Part shown: positions 36,801 to 47,126 of the stretch, in pieces
Position numbering within the stretch: the first letter of the stretch is position 1
Layout of the letters: every line of letters starts with the position of its first letter
NCBI GenBank assembly: GCA_949130485.1
Contig: OX422197.1
Coordinates: 8,198,212-8,262,211, forward strand
From: Agelas oroides
Taxonomy: Eukaryota > Porifera > Demospongiae > Agelasida > Agelasidae
Reading direction: 5' to 3'
Length of the DNA stretch: 64,000 nt
Translations under genes and position numbers: made by a program
The notes under the pieces: generated by a model
Told to the model about the DNA's origin: nothing
The model's database searches: none
The model's input: only the letters and a program-made list of their open reading frames with translations

Positions 36801-39800
36801 TCATTAGTTGTTGTTAATGTTGTTTGTTGTTGTTAATGTTGTTTGTTATTATTGGAGATATTAATTTTGACCTCCAACTGCTTGAGAACGTACAATACGT
36901 ACCTTAGGGCCATTCACTCCTGCCTCGCCAGGGAAGCCTTGTCTTCCAGATTTTCCCTTTGGCCCTGATGGGCCTCTCTTTCCTGATACACCTGGGCTAC
37001 CTTTTGCTCCAGGGGGGCCAGGGTAGCCAGCGAAACCTCGGGCACCTTGTGGGCCCTAGCATGGTGAGATGAGAAGTAAAATGGTCGATTGCTACAAGCA
37101 CAAAATGATAGATCAGCCTTACTCTCTCTCCAGGCAGTCCAGGTGAGCCAGGGTTGCCAGGTGAACCAGGTGGACCCTGTGATCAACGCAAGATGGACAG
37201 TTGATGCAGCTGATATAGCTGATAGATATTCATCTCGTAGTATTATTAGAGTGACACAATTGAGAGAGAATCAGTGAGTAACACAGGATCACAGTGGGTA
37301 ACAGGATCACAGTGGGTAACACAGGATCACAGTGAGTAACACAGGATCACCGTGAGTAACACAGGATCACAGTAACATAGGATCACAGTGAGTAACACAG
37401 GATCACCGTGAGTAACACAGGATCACAGTAACATAGGATCACAGTGAGTAACACAGGATCACAGTGAATAACACAGGATCACAGTGAGTAACACAGGATC
37501 ACAGTTAGTAATACAAGATCACAGTGGGTAACACAGGATCACAGCGAGTAACACAAGATCGCAGCGAGTAATACAGGATCACAGTGAGTAACCCAGGATC
37601 ACAGTGAGTAACACAGGATCACAGTGGGTAACACAGGATCACAGTGAGTAACACAGGATCGCAGCGAGTAATACAGGATCACAGTGAGTAACCCAGGATC
37701 ACAGTGAGTAACACAGGATCACAGTGGGTAACACAGGATCACAGTAATACAAGATCACAATGAGTAACACAGGATCACAGTGGGTAACACAGGATCACCG
37801 TGAGTAACACAGGATCACAGTAACATAGGATCACAGTGAGTAACACAGGATCACAGTGGGTAACAGGATCACAGTGAGTAACACAGGATCACAGTGGGTA
37901 ACAGGATCACAGTGAGTAACACAGGATCACAGTGGGTAACACAGGATCACAGTTAGTAATACAAGATCACAGTGGGTAACACAGGATCACAGTAATACAA
38001 GATCACAGTGAGTAACACAGGATCACAGTGGGTAACACAGGATCACAGTGGGTAACACAGGATCACAGTGGGTAACACAGGATCACAGTGGGTAACACAG
38101 GATCACAGTGAATAACACAGGATCACAGTGGGTAACACAGGATCACAGTTAGTAATACAAGATCACTGTAATAATCAATCAAGGTTACCTGAGGTCCATC
38201 GTCACCATCTTTTCCATGAAGACCAGGAGCACCAGAAACACCCTGCACACAGTCAGGAAGGACAGTGAAACTGCATATAGCTAGGTGGCTAAGTGATCAA
38301 GGGAAGCTTACAATAGGTCCTTGGTCTCCAGGAGGGCCTCGAGCGCCAGCCAAACCATCGAAACCCTGACCGACAGATAATATGAGGTATTGCAGATAAA
38401 CATTGACCACGCAAGACTCCATATGTACTAAACCCCTGGGCGCAATGAACATATATGCACATTGTGTGAAACTTACCCTTTCTCCTTTGGAGCCGGGTGG
38501 GCCAGGTGGGCCAATGTCACCCTGCAATTATTGAGGAAGATATTGTATCATGGCACAATCAAGGAGGAGGTGAGAGGGGTGTGAGGGAGGGGGGTGAGGG
38601 AGGGGGGTACGTACGAGAGAGATGAGGAAGTAGGAGGTGAGAAAACAGATGTGGGGTGAAGCGAGGAGTGCATGCAATCACTTACTACTTCTCCATTTGC
38701 ACCAGGAGGGCCTGAGTGTCCTGGCGGACCAGGTGTACCCTATGTGTAGTGGCCATGTGTTGATCAATTGGTACATGCACAGCTACCATTAATGTCTGAT
38801 GAGTATACTTACCGCTGTGCCTTTTTCACCATGTGGACCCTCAGGACCAGGGTGACCCTGAGTTGAGAAAGGGTTAATTAATGTACTCCGTTACCATGGT
38901 AACCACAGTGTTGCTAGGTGACTCACAGGTGGGCCCCCGGGGCCAGGTGGACCAACATCCCCATTCTGTCCAGCCACGCCGTCGCTGCCTGGTGGTCCCT
39001 GAGATCCCGGCACACCATCTCGACCCTTTGAAGAAAACAAAAAACACGTGGGCATAAAATCATGAGACTAGAGAGATGGTCTGGGCATGAGACCAGAGCC
39101 ACATACGTCATGAGTTATCAATGTGGACCATATATTACTTTTCGGTGTAGTGAATATGTACTATCATCTGATTGGTTGAAGCTTTGCTGACTAAATCAGA
39201 AGTTGCTTACAGGTGATCCAGAGGTGCCCCGTTGTCCTGGAAACCCACGTGGTCCCGGTGGACCCTAGCGGAAAGATGCGAGAGGAAAACCGTTGTAACT
39301 CCACAGTACAGTGCATCACACTTGGTGTACACTTACCCTTGATCCCTTTCCACCTGGCTCTCCTGTCTCCCCGGTTGGTCCCTGAGAGGTGGGAACACAG
39401 AGGATACAGCTAGCCGGTTCACAAATGGTTCATTTTCCTGCACTCATGGGCAATTTATTAATAGCACACTCACGGGTGGTCCAGGGGGACCAATTTCTCC
39501 AGGGGGGCCTTGAATACCTTGTGAACCCTATCAAATCAACATATAAAAATGTTACGTATGGATAAATAGTGGTATAAATAAATAGTGGTGCAATAAATAG
39601 TGGTATGAATAATTAGTGGCATTAATAAACAGTAGCATAAATAAATGGTGGTATGATTTAGGGCATAATAAATAGTGGTGTAGCGAATAGTTGTATGGAT
39701 AAATAGTGGTATGAATAAATAGTGGCATGAATGAATAGTGGTATGAATGAATAATGTGGATATTGGTATGTGGTTATCCCACTCACAATATTTCCAGAGG

Positions 39801-42800
39801 GTCCAGTTGGACCGGGGTCTCCAGGATGACCGGAGTCTCCATCTTCTCCATTGACTCCAGGCGTACCAGGTGGACCAGTTGTGCCCTGTGTGTGTGTGTG
39901 TGCGTGGGCATGCATGTGTGTGTGTGTGTATTGTACATGTGTGAGGGAGAGGAGAAAGCAGAACAATTTCATTCTCCATCCATAAAATGCTTATAATTTG
40001 AAGACTCACGGGAGGTCCTTTGGATCCTTGTGGACCCTTCGGCCCTAGCAGCCCTTTATTGCCCTACAAGACAAGTTGTTGTCATTTTTCCATCCATTCC
40101 TGTAACACACAAGCTATGTCTGTTTAAACCCACCTTCTCTCCAGGGAGTCCTCGTGGGCCGGGGTGCCCAGGAGCACCTGGTGGTCCCTGCAAAACAGAG
40201 CAACTCAATAAAGCTCCAACCTGAGATGAAAAGATGATTATCAGCACACCTTCTCCCCGTCTCTTCCTCTAGGTCCCGGAGGGCCAGACGCACCAACTGA
40301 ACCCTGGATTTACGAGCATCAAGGAGGAGGATTGGAACAGTGGTAAGGAGGGAAGAAATTGAAACAAGCTCTAAGTAAGGGAGGAGATGCATCCATTACT
40401 CACTGGTGGTCCTCTGTCGCCAGGGGCTCCTTGAGTACCGTCATGCCCGGGGGGACCCTGCAGAGCAGTAAAAAGATTAGCAAGTAAGTGTAGTTGAGGT
40501 GAGGTCCAGCTACATGCAGTTGCCAAATCTTGGTTCTTACCGTTGTTCCTCTTCTGCCTTGCGGACCAGGAGGACCTCTAGGTCCTTGCTCACCCTGCGT
40601 GAAGAAGTAGAATGAAGTTCCTTATAATTATTTATATTAATTATATCTCATTCCACCAATAATACATGTACGTATACCAGAATACCGGAAGTCGAGAAGA
40701 AAAATCGTTCTGATTAGTAGCGTATATACGGGGCGAGCCTGAGCGAGCCCCACACTAGCGTGACTTCATTGCGCACATGCGTGTGTATGTTTGCTTGCTT
40801 GCGTGCTTGGACCGACCCCTTACCGAAAATTTTAAATGAGTGCATTCAAATATTTCACGAAGTCGATATCGTGAAGCATGTGAAGGCCAGTGCAGGGCTA
40901 CTGTCAGAGTGCAGCGTCGGGGACCCTGAGCGAAGACAACTGAAGTTGAAGCACGCGTGGCACTGGTTTGTGCTTCTACCGACGACGACAGGCCGCTCAC
41001 AGACGGTACACACATAATATGGCGGTGGCCGGTTGACTGGGTCGCCTGCTTCAGGTAGCGGGCCCTGATGCATAAACGGCACTCATAAACGCCAGAAATT
41101 TAGCTCACGATTTCGGTGTAAAGCTTAGTCCATGCATGTGTAGCCACGTTAGTTCCCCTGGCTGGAGAAATGGTTGGCATATGTGATACTCATATTTATC
41201 TCTGGTGAGGACTTATGCATTGTCAAATTTGGCTTAAACAGTCGACAGTGACAAATCCTGCTGTGTGCCATGACAAGGTAGTAAATCAGCAGTTTGTTGC
41301 TTGCTCAGGCTCGCCCCATGATGATGAATCATCTCACTAGTTTATATAAAGTTGGGACTTGTTTGAGTGTCCTGGTTAATGAGGTGTCCTTAATTTAGGG
41401 GTACTGTCTTTAGGGCCCATAGCGCCAAAAGGGTTTTTGGGCCCTAAAGGGTTAAGAGGGGTACAATCCACCCATGTACTCTCAGACACATGCAACAATT
41501 CTGTCTAGTTCACTCACAGGGGTACAGCTTGCAGTCGGTCCTTTGCCATAGTCTGATGGCGTTCCACCATCTCCGTCTTGTTGAACCTGCAATGACGCAA
41601 GTGAATGTAACAGTCATGTGAACACGTGCTCTGAACTTCCCCCCCAAAAAATTATATAGTGAGTGTTCTTAATTTAGAGAGAAAACAAATCCTAATTAGT
41701 AAGGTTTCTTTAATTTAGAGAGAAAAAATTTGATTAGTGAGGAGTCTTTAATTTAGAAAGGACAAAATTCTGATTAGTGAGGAGTCTTTAATTTAGAAAG
41801 GAAAAATTCTGATTAGTGAGGAGTCTTTAATTTAGAAAGGACAAAATTCTGATTAGTGAGGAGTCTTTAATTTAGAAAGGACAAAATTCTGATTAGTGAG
41901 GAGTCTTTAATTTAGAAAGGAAAAAATTCTGATTAGTGAGGAATCTTTAATTTAGAAAGGAAAAATTCTGATTAGTGAGGAGTCTTTAATTTAGAAAGGA
42001 CAAAATTCTGATTAGTGAGGACTCTTTAATTTAGAAAGGAAAAAATTCTGATTAGTGAGGAGTCTGCAGTGTCCTAATAAGAAAGTACTAGTCTCCAAAT
42101 TAAGTCATGAATGCATGTGCTCCAGTGTGCTGCATCCTGTACGCACTCAAATCACATAGCAGAACTTACAATAAAAGCCTGTCCAGGTGGTCCTGGGGGG
42201 CCTCTGCCACCAGGTTGTCCAGAGTAACCAGGATCACCCTGCACCAATCAAAACATGGCTTACATAGACCATGCATGCAGCAGCATAAAATGGGAAAGAA
42301 AAAAAAAACAAGCTTGCACTAAACTGACCCTAGGTCCCTTCCTCCCAGCTAAACCAGGCACGCCAGGAGGTCCACGTGAACCCTGTGTTCCAGTAAAAAT
42401 AAAAAGAAAATGTGGAGTTAAACATGTACAAAAAAGTGGATATTCTGTACATACATCACTCCATCTGGCTGGTTAACGTTTTTTGCAGTTAATTTCAAGA
42501 GGCCAATTAAGTAAATTAATTGCAGGAAATTCCCCCTAGGATAAACAAAGGAGGTACTGGATTGTACACTAACAGAGTGAAAAGAGGACAAAAGTGGGGT
42601 AACCAGACATCACAAATAATCATTTGCCAGAAAAAAGGGCGGGGCAAGAACTAGTCTATCAAGCCAGACCATCTCTCACCCTCCAGAAAAGTGAGAGAGG
42701 GTCTAGCAGCTGTTATTAGTATGCATGAGATGCTGACCAATCAGATCCTACTGTTCCATTTTGAACCAGTAGCAACACCTTGGCTTCAGTATGTAAGACT

Positions 42801-45800
42801 AATACTGGTGCAGTTTTAGGGCTGCACACTAATAACATCCCTCTCTCAGTTTTCTGGAGGGTGAGAGATGGGGTGGCTTGATAGACTAGGCAAGAACAGG
42901 AAATATGTGCAAATCGAAGGGTTGTCCATGAGGATGCACAAACGCTACACACAGTTGAAAAAACTGGTATGGATATTTTGTTGCCAACACTCAAACAACT
43001 TTCACTTTCACTAATGACAATTCATACAATAAGCCTCTAAGTTCTCCATACCGCTCTTCCATTAGGACCAGGTGGCCCCACTGTTCCAGGCTAGTGGAGA
43101 GAGAGAAGTTAATGTCAGTCATTCCATCTGCACACCAATTTCAACACAGAGAACCTTCCTTATCAACCAGAGTACAAATGAGCATACAAGCCGTCTAGGT
43201 GTACATTTCATAGGTGGGCGAACCTTGGGGGGCATGTGCCCCTCATCCTCCCCCCCTTGAAAATGCTTTAAACACATTACTACATATACTAGCATACTCC
43301 ATTTTCATTGCTAACCCTCAATCCCCCTTTCTCCCTGTCAAAACTAGCTTCCCTTGAGCAATGCATTGGTGATACTCATTTACACCACAGACCCATTCCC
43401 ATACCACCTACCTTACTTAGTCCTATTCCCATGCCTAACATTTGCCAGACCCATTCCCATACCACCTTACTTAGTCCCATTCCCATGCCTAGCATTTGCA
43501 CAGTCCCATTCCCATGTCATTTAAGGAAGAGGCCATGCAGGTCTTGTGCGTCTGACTAATGGTAATGCAGACATACATTAATGCAAGAGCGCATAAGAAC
43601 GGGCGGCTAGAGTAAGAGCGCCCGTTCTTATGCGCTCTTGATTAATGTTATCGCTAGTACACTTACTGGTCCGAATACGATGTCTCCATTTTGCCCTTTC
43701 TCGCCTTTTTGCTAATATGGTATAAAGTTAAAAAATAATAGATGACCTTTTTATGACAGAATAGGAAGGGATGGGGAGGGAAGGTAGAGAGGAGGAGAGG
43801 GAGGGAAAAAGGGAGAGAGAGGGGGGGGAAGAAGAGGGGGAAGAAGAGGGGGAAGGGAGGAAGAAGGAGGAAGGGAGGGAGGGAGAAGGAGGGGGCAAGG
43901 GAAGAAAAGGAAGGGGAGGAATGAAAGGGGAGGGAGGTGGAGGCAGAGAGGGGAGGAAAGGATGGAGGGAGGAAAGGAGGGAGGATGAGAAAATGTGAGG
44001 GAGGGAGAGAAGGAGGGGGAGGGAGAGGAAGGAGAGGGAAGAGGATGGGAGGGAGGGGAGGGAGGGAAAGGAGGAAGAGTAGGTAAAAAAAAAGAGGAGA
44101 AAGAGAGATAACAGAGGAAGAACTGGAGCTGAATGTTAGTCTTGTGCCCAAACCCCGCCCTCTCACGAGGAAAAGATCTGGTTACGACATCCTGTTCAGC
44201 CCAGTGACGTAGCTGTCTGGTATGTGAATGGCCAATCACAGTGAATTAGAGGAATTATAAAATTGCTAGAATGAAGTACAGAAGACGGTGGTGGCATGCG
44301 TGTACACTTAAAGCGTCATTTCCAAGAGCACCATGTACTGACAGGGAAACTAACCGGAAAAACAACTACAGCAGAACAAAACAGCTGACAGCCAAGCAAA
44401 TGCTATCTGATGTGACTTGTCCTCTCAAAATATAGTCTGCTGTGCTCTACGATATTTTTTTCGCATAGTGGGGTCAGTTATCTGGGAATGAGGCAAGAGC
44501 TAAAGCCAGTAAAGTTGCCAAGCAGGGGGGAGGGTGAGAGTGAGGGAAGAAAGAGGAGAACAAGGGAGTCAATATGGGTGTCAAGTGTGGCTCACCCCTT
44601 TGATAGTTGTTCCACCAAGAGGCTGCATGTGGACAGAGGAAGAGGCAAACGGTAGGCATGTGGATATTATACCTTATATATTTATTAGCTTCATTGCTGA
44701 TACAATAGGGTGATTGCTTAAACCTGTTGCATACTGAAATTGTACCCACTTTCAGTTCTGACAAATATCTGATAGTATTAGTGTCTTGAAAATACTAGTC
44801 GGATGGCTCGGATCACAACTCAGGTTGTTCTGCTTGAAAGAATCCAATTCTAAGTCACCAGTACAATATCTGGTACTGTCGGACTAGTACAAGATAAACA
44901 GCAATTGGAAAAGCAATTCAGACATGGTGGCTGGGAAATATTAGCTGTGTTTGCGTATAAGTGACCACACCCTTTTAGAAGAAAACCTCTGTGCAAAGAT
45001 TCATAGAGCGTCTATTATGCTCAAAATTATGGTTTGTGTGTCTCGTATACGAAGATAATTGCTGTATGTAGCTACACCTGTTATTTACTATAATGTACAA
45101 CACTAGTTCTCAAGCTGTTAGGTAGTAAGTATAGCCTCCAAATTTACTATAATGTACAACACTAGTTCTCAAGCTCCTGGGTGCCTAAAATGCAGGCATG
45201 AAAGCCACACCACACATTATGGTCGAGAAAAGGAACGTTGAGATCCAGCCAGGACTCGAACCTGGGTCTTCTGTGGTAAAAACTACTGCAAATAGCAAAT
45301 TTGAAAGTTGTGTTCGTCATGGATGCAAGTTGAGAATCTACCCAAGAGGTTAGTATAAGTATAATTATCTACACTTTCTATAGACAATGATAGTTGAACT
45401 ATACATTTGCTTAGTCTCATTCCCAGACCACATTTTTTGCACTTAAAAGTAATCTGGATATGAGACTAACACTTGCTAGTAATTGTAGTACAGCTTACAG
45501 GTGTTGTCGGGGCTGGAAGTGTGAGCTGATTGAACACATCTTGGATAGGCACGTAAGGTAAAGTGCAGTCAGCAGGCTGTGAGGTGCACTGGGCATTGAC
45601 TTGGCTTTGTATAGGAAGACCGGAGCAGCTGGATAGATACAGCTGTTGAAAAGGTCCCTGAAAGATGAAAGCGAAAACAGAAAGTAAGGATGCTATTAAA
45701 ATAATCATCTAAGACTAACTTACATCAAACTGAGGATTACTGGCAAACAGTGGTGTGAAGAGGGAAAGTACTGCATTCTCGGAGACTCCAGGTGCCGAAA

Positions 45801-46419
45801 ATGCCACTGACATGGAAAATCGGCAACCGATGTACAGATTCATGTGAGTGCCATTTGCACAGAGTTGGATTTGATTGAAGCCGGTGAAGTTGCCAAACAG
45901 ATTTGCAGAATTTCCGTTCAAAGTGAAAAGGATGTTATCACTATTAATAGTTAGAAGACCTACTGGAGTTAGTGTGTTTTGATAGATGTAGAACATGGTT
46001 GGTTCATTCATGGGGTTCACAATCATTGCCAAACAGAATGGAGCGTTCAGTTGGTTTCGGATATTACTGAACGATAGAACGGTTCCGTTGCGGTTACTCT
46101 GCTGTTGATAAGCTCGTGGTTCTGGTCTCATAATGCCACATATTCCCGGTCTTGGTAGATAATTACTTGGGGCCGCAGCAAGGGCTTGTGCCAACAGATC
46201 TGTAGCCACAAGAACCATACATTTTCAACATTCCTATGCATGCATGACATTTTCTACACCTACCATCAACATTGCAGGTCTGTGCCTCACTTGCTCCCCA
46301 TAAGAGGGAGACTATCAGCACCAAATACACCAAAGGCCTGAAGTAAGAATGATGCAGATAGAGTCAATATCAATGCGATCATGTGGGTATATAGTTAAGA
46401 TCTCGGACCTATCCTTCAT
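23163..46419 (-). CDS. Fibrillar procollagen alpha chain (type V/XI-like layout)
   Basis: About 55 minus-strand exons. N-terminal exons: 46409-46419 (tentative, MKD), 46264-46337 (hydrophobic signal peptide [13 protein letters not shown]), 45724-46199 (158 aa thrombospondin-N/laminin-G-like) and 45499-45657 (variable region). A minor helix follows in exons around 44597, 43667, 43053, 42329 and 42170-42238. Exon 41518-41586 is a Cys-bearing interruption ([14 protein letters not shown]). The major Gly-X-Y helix occupies about 45 exons from 40594 down to 26264, mostly 54 nt. The COLFI propeptide has exons 25748-25946, 24354-24517 (GYYWIDPN), 23868-24020 ([14 protein letters not shown]) and 23163-23303 (end [10 protein letters not shown]). 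The chain would be secreted, trimerise through COLFI, and form fibrils. Clade is inferred from architecture only. Introns carry many minisatellites. Confidence 0.92.
23358..23755. repeat. 31-bp minisatellite derived from the TAGYCTCG element
   Basis: About 12 copies of AGGCTCATTCCCAGGTCAGT plus ATGTGTGCTAT. The first copy begins TAGCCTCGTTCCCAGG and the last ends CTCATTCCCAGGCTCTCCCC, so both boundaries are foldback-element arms. It lies in the last collagen intron. Confidence 0.88.
24518..25747. other. Collagen intron with foldback elements
   Basis: It contains a small hairpin (CTTGGACTTTCATGGTAT / ATACCGTGAAAGTCCAAG, 24738-24802), TAGYCTCG-family arms at about 25130-25230, 25490-25575, 25588-25635 and 25656-25709, and a poly-C run at 25434-25459. 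No gene is evident. Confidence 0.7.
25434..25459. repeat. Poly-C tract
   Basis: A 26-base homopolymer inside collagen intron sequence, adjacent to TAGYCTCG-family arms. Confidence 0.9.
26307..26592 (+). repeat. GGGAGGGT satellite in collagen intron
   Basis: About 280 bp of GGGAGGGAGGGTGGGAGGGT-type repeat, all purine-rich or G-rich on one strand, starting 8 bp from the acceptor of exon 26264-26299. On the transcribed RNA it is C/U-rich and would serve as a very long polypyrimidine tract. Confidence 0.9.
29466..29785. repeat. 25-bp minisatellite CTAGGGCCATCGGTGTACAT+CTTCG
   Basis: About 12 copies with point variants, ending where a dispersed element with GAGCGAGCCCCACACTAGCG begins. Intronic in the collagen gene. 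Confidence 0.88.
29793..30236. mobile_element. Dispersed DNA element with GGGGCGAGCC-type ends, copy 1
   Basis: Shares GCGAGCCCCACACTAGCG, an inner block with AGAGTGCAGCGTCGG, CATAAACGGCACTCATAAAC and a final GCTCAGGCTCGCCCC with 40730-41317. The left end is abutted by the 25-bp minisatellite. No coding capacity is seen. Confidence 0.75.
30725..31705. other. Long collagen intron, no gene seen
   Basis: About 980 bp between Gly-X-Y exons at 30671-30724 and 31706-31759. I see no tandem repeat, RNA gene or terminal inverted repeat here. Confidence 0.5.
31760..32745. other. Long collagen intron with telomere-like GGGTTA degenerate run
   Basis: It contains a short run of TTAGGGTTA-like motifs at about 32619-32680 among unique sequence. 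No gene is seen. Confidence 0.55.
32842..33038 (+). repeat. Polypurine tract (GGGAAGG/GGGAGAG)n in collagen intron
   Basis: Almost 200 bp of A/G only on the plus strand, beginning with a G18 run and ending just before the exon 33045-33098. Confidence 0.9.
33539..33931. mobile_element. Long (393 bp) member of the TAGYCTCG foldback family
   Basis: Arms TAGCCTCGTTCCCAGGCCCC and GGGGCCTGGGAACGAGGCTA are about 60 bp, and inner CTCACGTGAG motifs are also inverted. It is flanked by an 8-bp duplication CTCATCCC. It may represent the parental form of the 50-60 bp copies. No transposase is visible. Confidence 0.85.
34430..34625. repeat. (GT)n-rich microsatellite in collagen intron
   Basis: A GTGTGTGTG/GTGCATGTGCGTG compound repeat of about 190 bp. 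Confidence 0.9.
35129..36018. other. Collagen intron with an orphan plus-strand exon-like ORF
   Basis: A plus-strand reading frame from ATG 35206 (inner ATG 35300, [16 protein letters not shown]) runs to GAAAACG followed by a donor-like GTGAGT at about 35431. No partner exon was found. It may be a pseudo-exon, transposon remnant or nested gene. Confidence 0.3.
36603..36860. repeat. (TTGTTGTTAATG)n minisatellite
   Basis: About 13 copies of a 19-21 bp TGTTGTTAATGTTGTTTGT unit, starting immediately after a Gly-X-Y exon. Confidence 0.88.
37277..38165. repeat. 20-bp minisatellite, about 44 copies
   Basis: The unit ACAGTGAGTAACACAGGATC has GTGGGTAAC, GCGAGTAAT and shortened variants arranged in repeated blocks. 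It fills most of a 1-kb collagen intron between exons near 37123-37176 and 38190-38243. Confidence 0.93.
40730..41317. mobile_element. Dispersed DNA element with GGGGCGAGCCTGAGC ends, copy 2
   Basis: Begins GGGGCGAGCCTGAGCGAGCC and ends GCTTGCTCAGGCTCGCCCC, an inverted repeat of about 15 bp. It is homologous along its length to 29793-30236. No transposase frame is seen; it is intronic in the collagen gene. Confidence 0.8.
41690..42065. repeat. 40-bp minisatellite seeded from a dispersed element
   Basis: About nine copies of a 38-40 bp unit beginning GATTAGTGAGGAGTCTTTAA. The unit matches the GGTTAGTGAGGTGTCCTTA core of the dispersed repeat at 12345-12440 and 41370-41400. Confidence 0.85.
42651..42889. 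mobile_element. 239-bp MITE with CTAGTCTATCAAGCC ends and 7-bp target duplication
   Basis: Terminal inverted repeats of about 45 bp (CTAGTCTATCAAGCCAGACC; internal CTCTCACCCTCCAGAAAA). An exact duplication GCAAGAA lies at 42644-42650 and 42890-42896. No open reading frame. Confidence 0.88.
43584..43640. mobile_element. 57-bp remnant of the CAAGAGCG foldback element
   Basis: It holds 37 bp of the left end and 20 bp of the right end of the element at 3514-3743, with the centre gone. An exact 7-bp duplication ATTAATG lies at 43577-43583 and 43641-43647. Confidence 0.88.
43765..44110 (+). repeat. Polypurine tract, about 340 bp
   Basis: Almost only A and G on the plus strand (GGGAGGGAAGG, GAAGAGG units), in a collagen intron near the minor-helix exons. 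Confidence 0.9.
45225..45300 (-). repeat. tRNA-derived SINE fragment
   Basis: The reverse strand has an exact B box GGTTCGAGTCC preceded by AGAAGACCCA. The A-box side is degenerate. It lies in the collagen intron after the variable-region exon. Confidence 0.6.
45412..45468. mobile_element. Foldback MITE, TAGTCTC subtype
   Basis: Ends TAGTCTCATTCCCAGACC and GGATATGAGACTA. Flanks ACATTTGCT and ACACTTGCT (45403-45411, 45469-45477) agree at 8 of 9 positions. Confidence 0.75.
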
Positions 46420-47126
46420 CTTACAATTGCTTAACGTCAACTGACGTCTTTAATACCCTTGAAAGACACTACAATCTTCAGTATATTTCAACAGACCATC
46501 ACAACTTACGTGACCAACCTCATATCTGCAATTATCCTGCTACACTCTATGCTGCAATACGTGCAGCGCACAGAGTGCAAACAGAAAAACCTTGGTGATC
46601 CGCGCAGAAAGATCTGCAAAATGCAAATTTTCTCCGGTTGTTCCAACTCGGAGGACACTGTAAATGGCACTGCGCCCGCCTACCTGGCCTGCTCGTAAAT
46701 GGGACAAAGGGGCTTTATTCCGCAAACAATGCGGCCTGCACACGCTGCCGCGAAGAAGTGAAATGCGTTTGCGGTTTCGCAGACATTGAATATTGTTAGT
46801 CTTCGGGGCCTGTGACTCGAAGCCATTCCATGCGGCCGTACTGTTGTAGTCATGCGGCCAACAGCTACCTGTGAGGCTACATTCTTGCGCATGCGCAAAT
46901 ACTTGTTTTCTATTTGTAGCTACGCCCTTCTCTAAGATTCTTGCATAAAAGCACAATGCATTGTCTACCTGTTTTGTTTTGTGCTGAAGCTAAAGACATT
47001 CTGCATAGCAACCAATATGGGGTTAGAAAAAACCTGCATGGTGTTAGCTAGTATAGTTGTTTAGGCATTGACTGTTTTTTGCTTCCCTACAGGGGAATAA
47101 GTACAGCTGCTACTGTAGTCCTTGTA
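46420..47126. promoter_or_regulatory. Divergent intergenic region between collagen and FN3 genes
   Basis: 707 bp between the tentative collagen start and the FN3 start. It is CpG-containing around 46600-46900 with no supported exon. A shared control region for two matrix genes is an inference. Confidence 0.45.

Noticed and set aside
46540..46956. 138-aa minus-strand frame in the collagen/FN3 intergenic region
   Set aside because: No domain, no splice support and low-complexity neighbours. It overlaps the likely divergent promoter.
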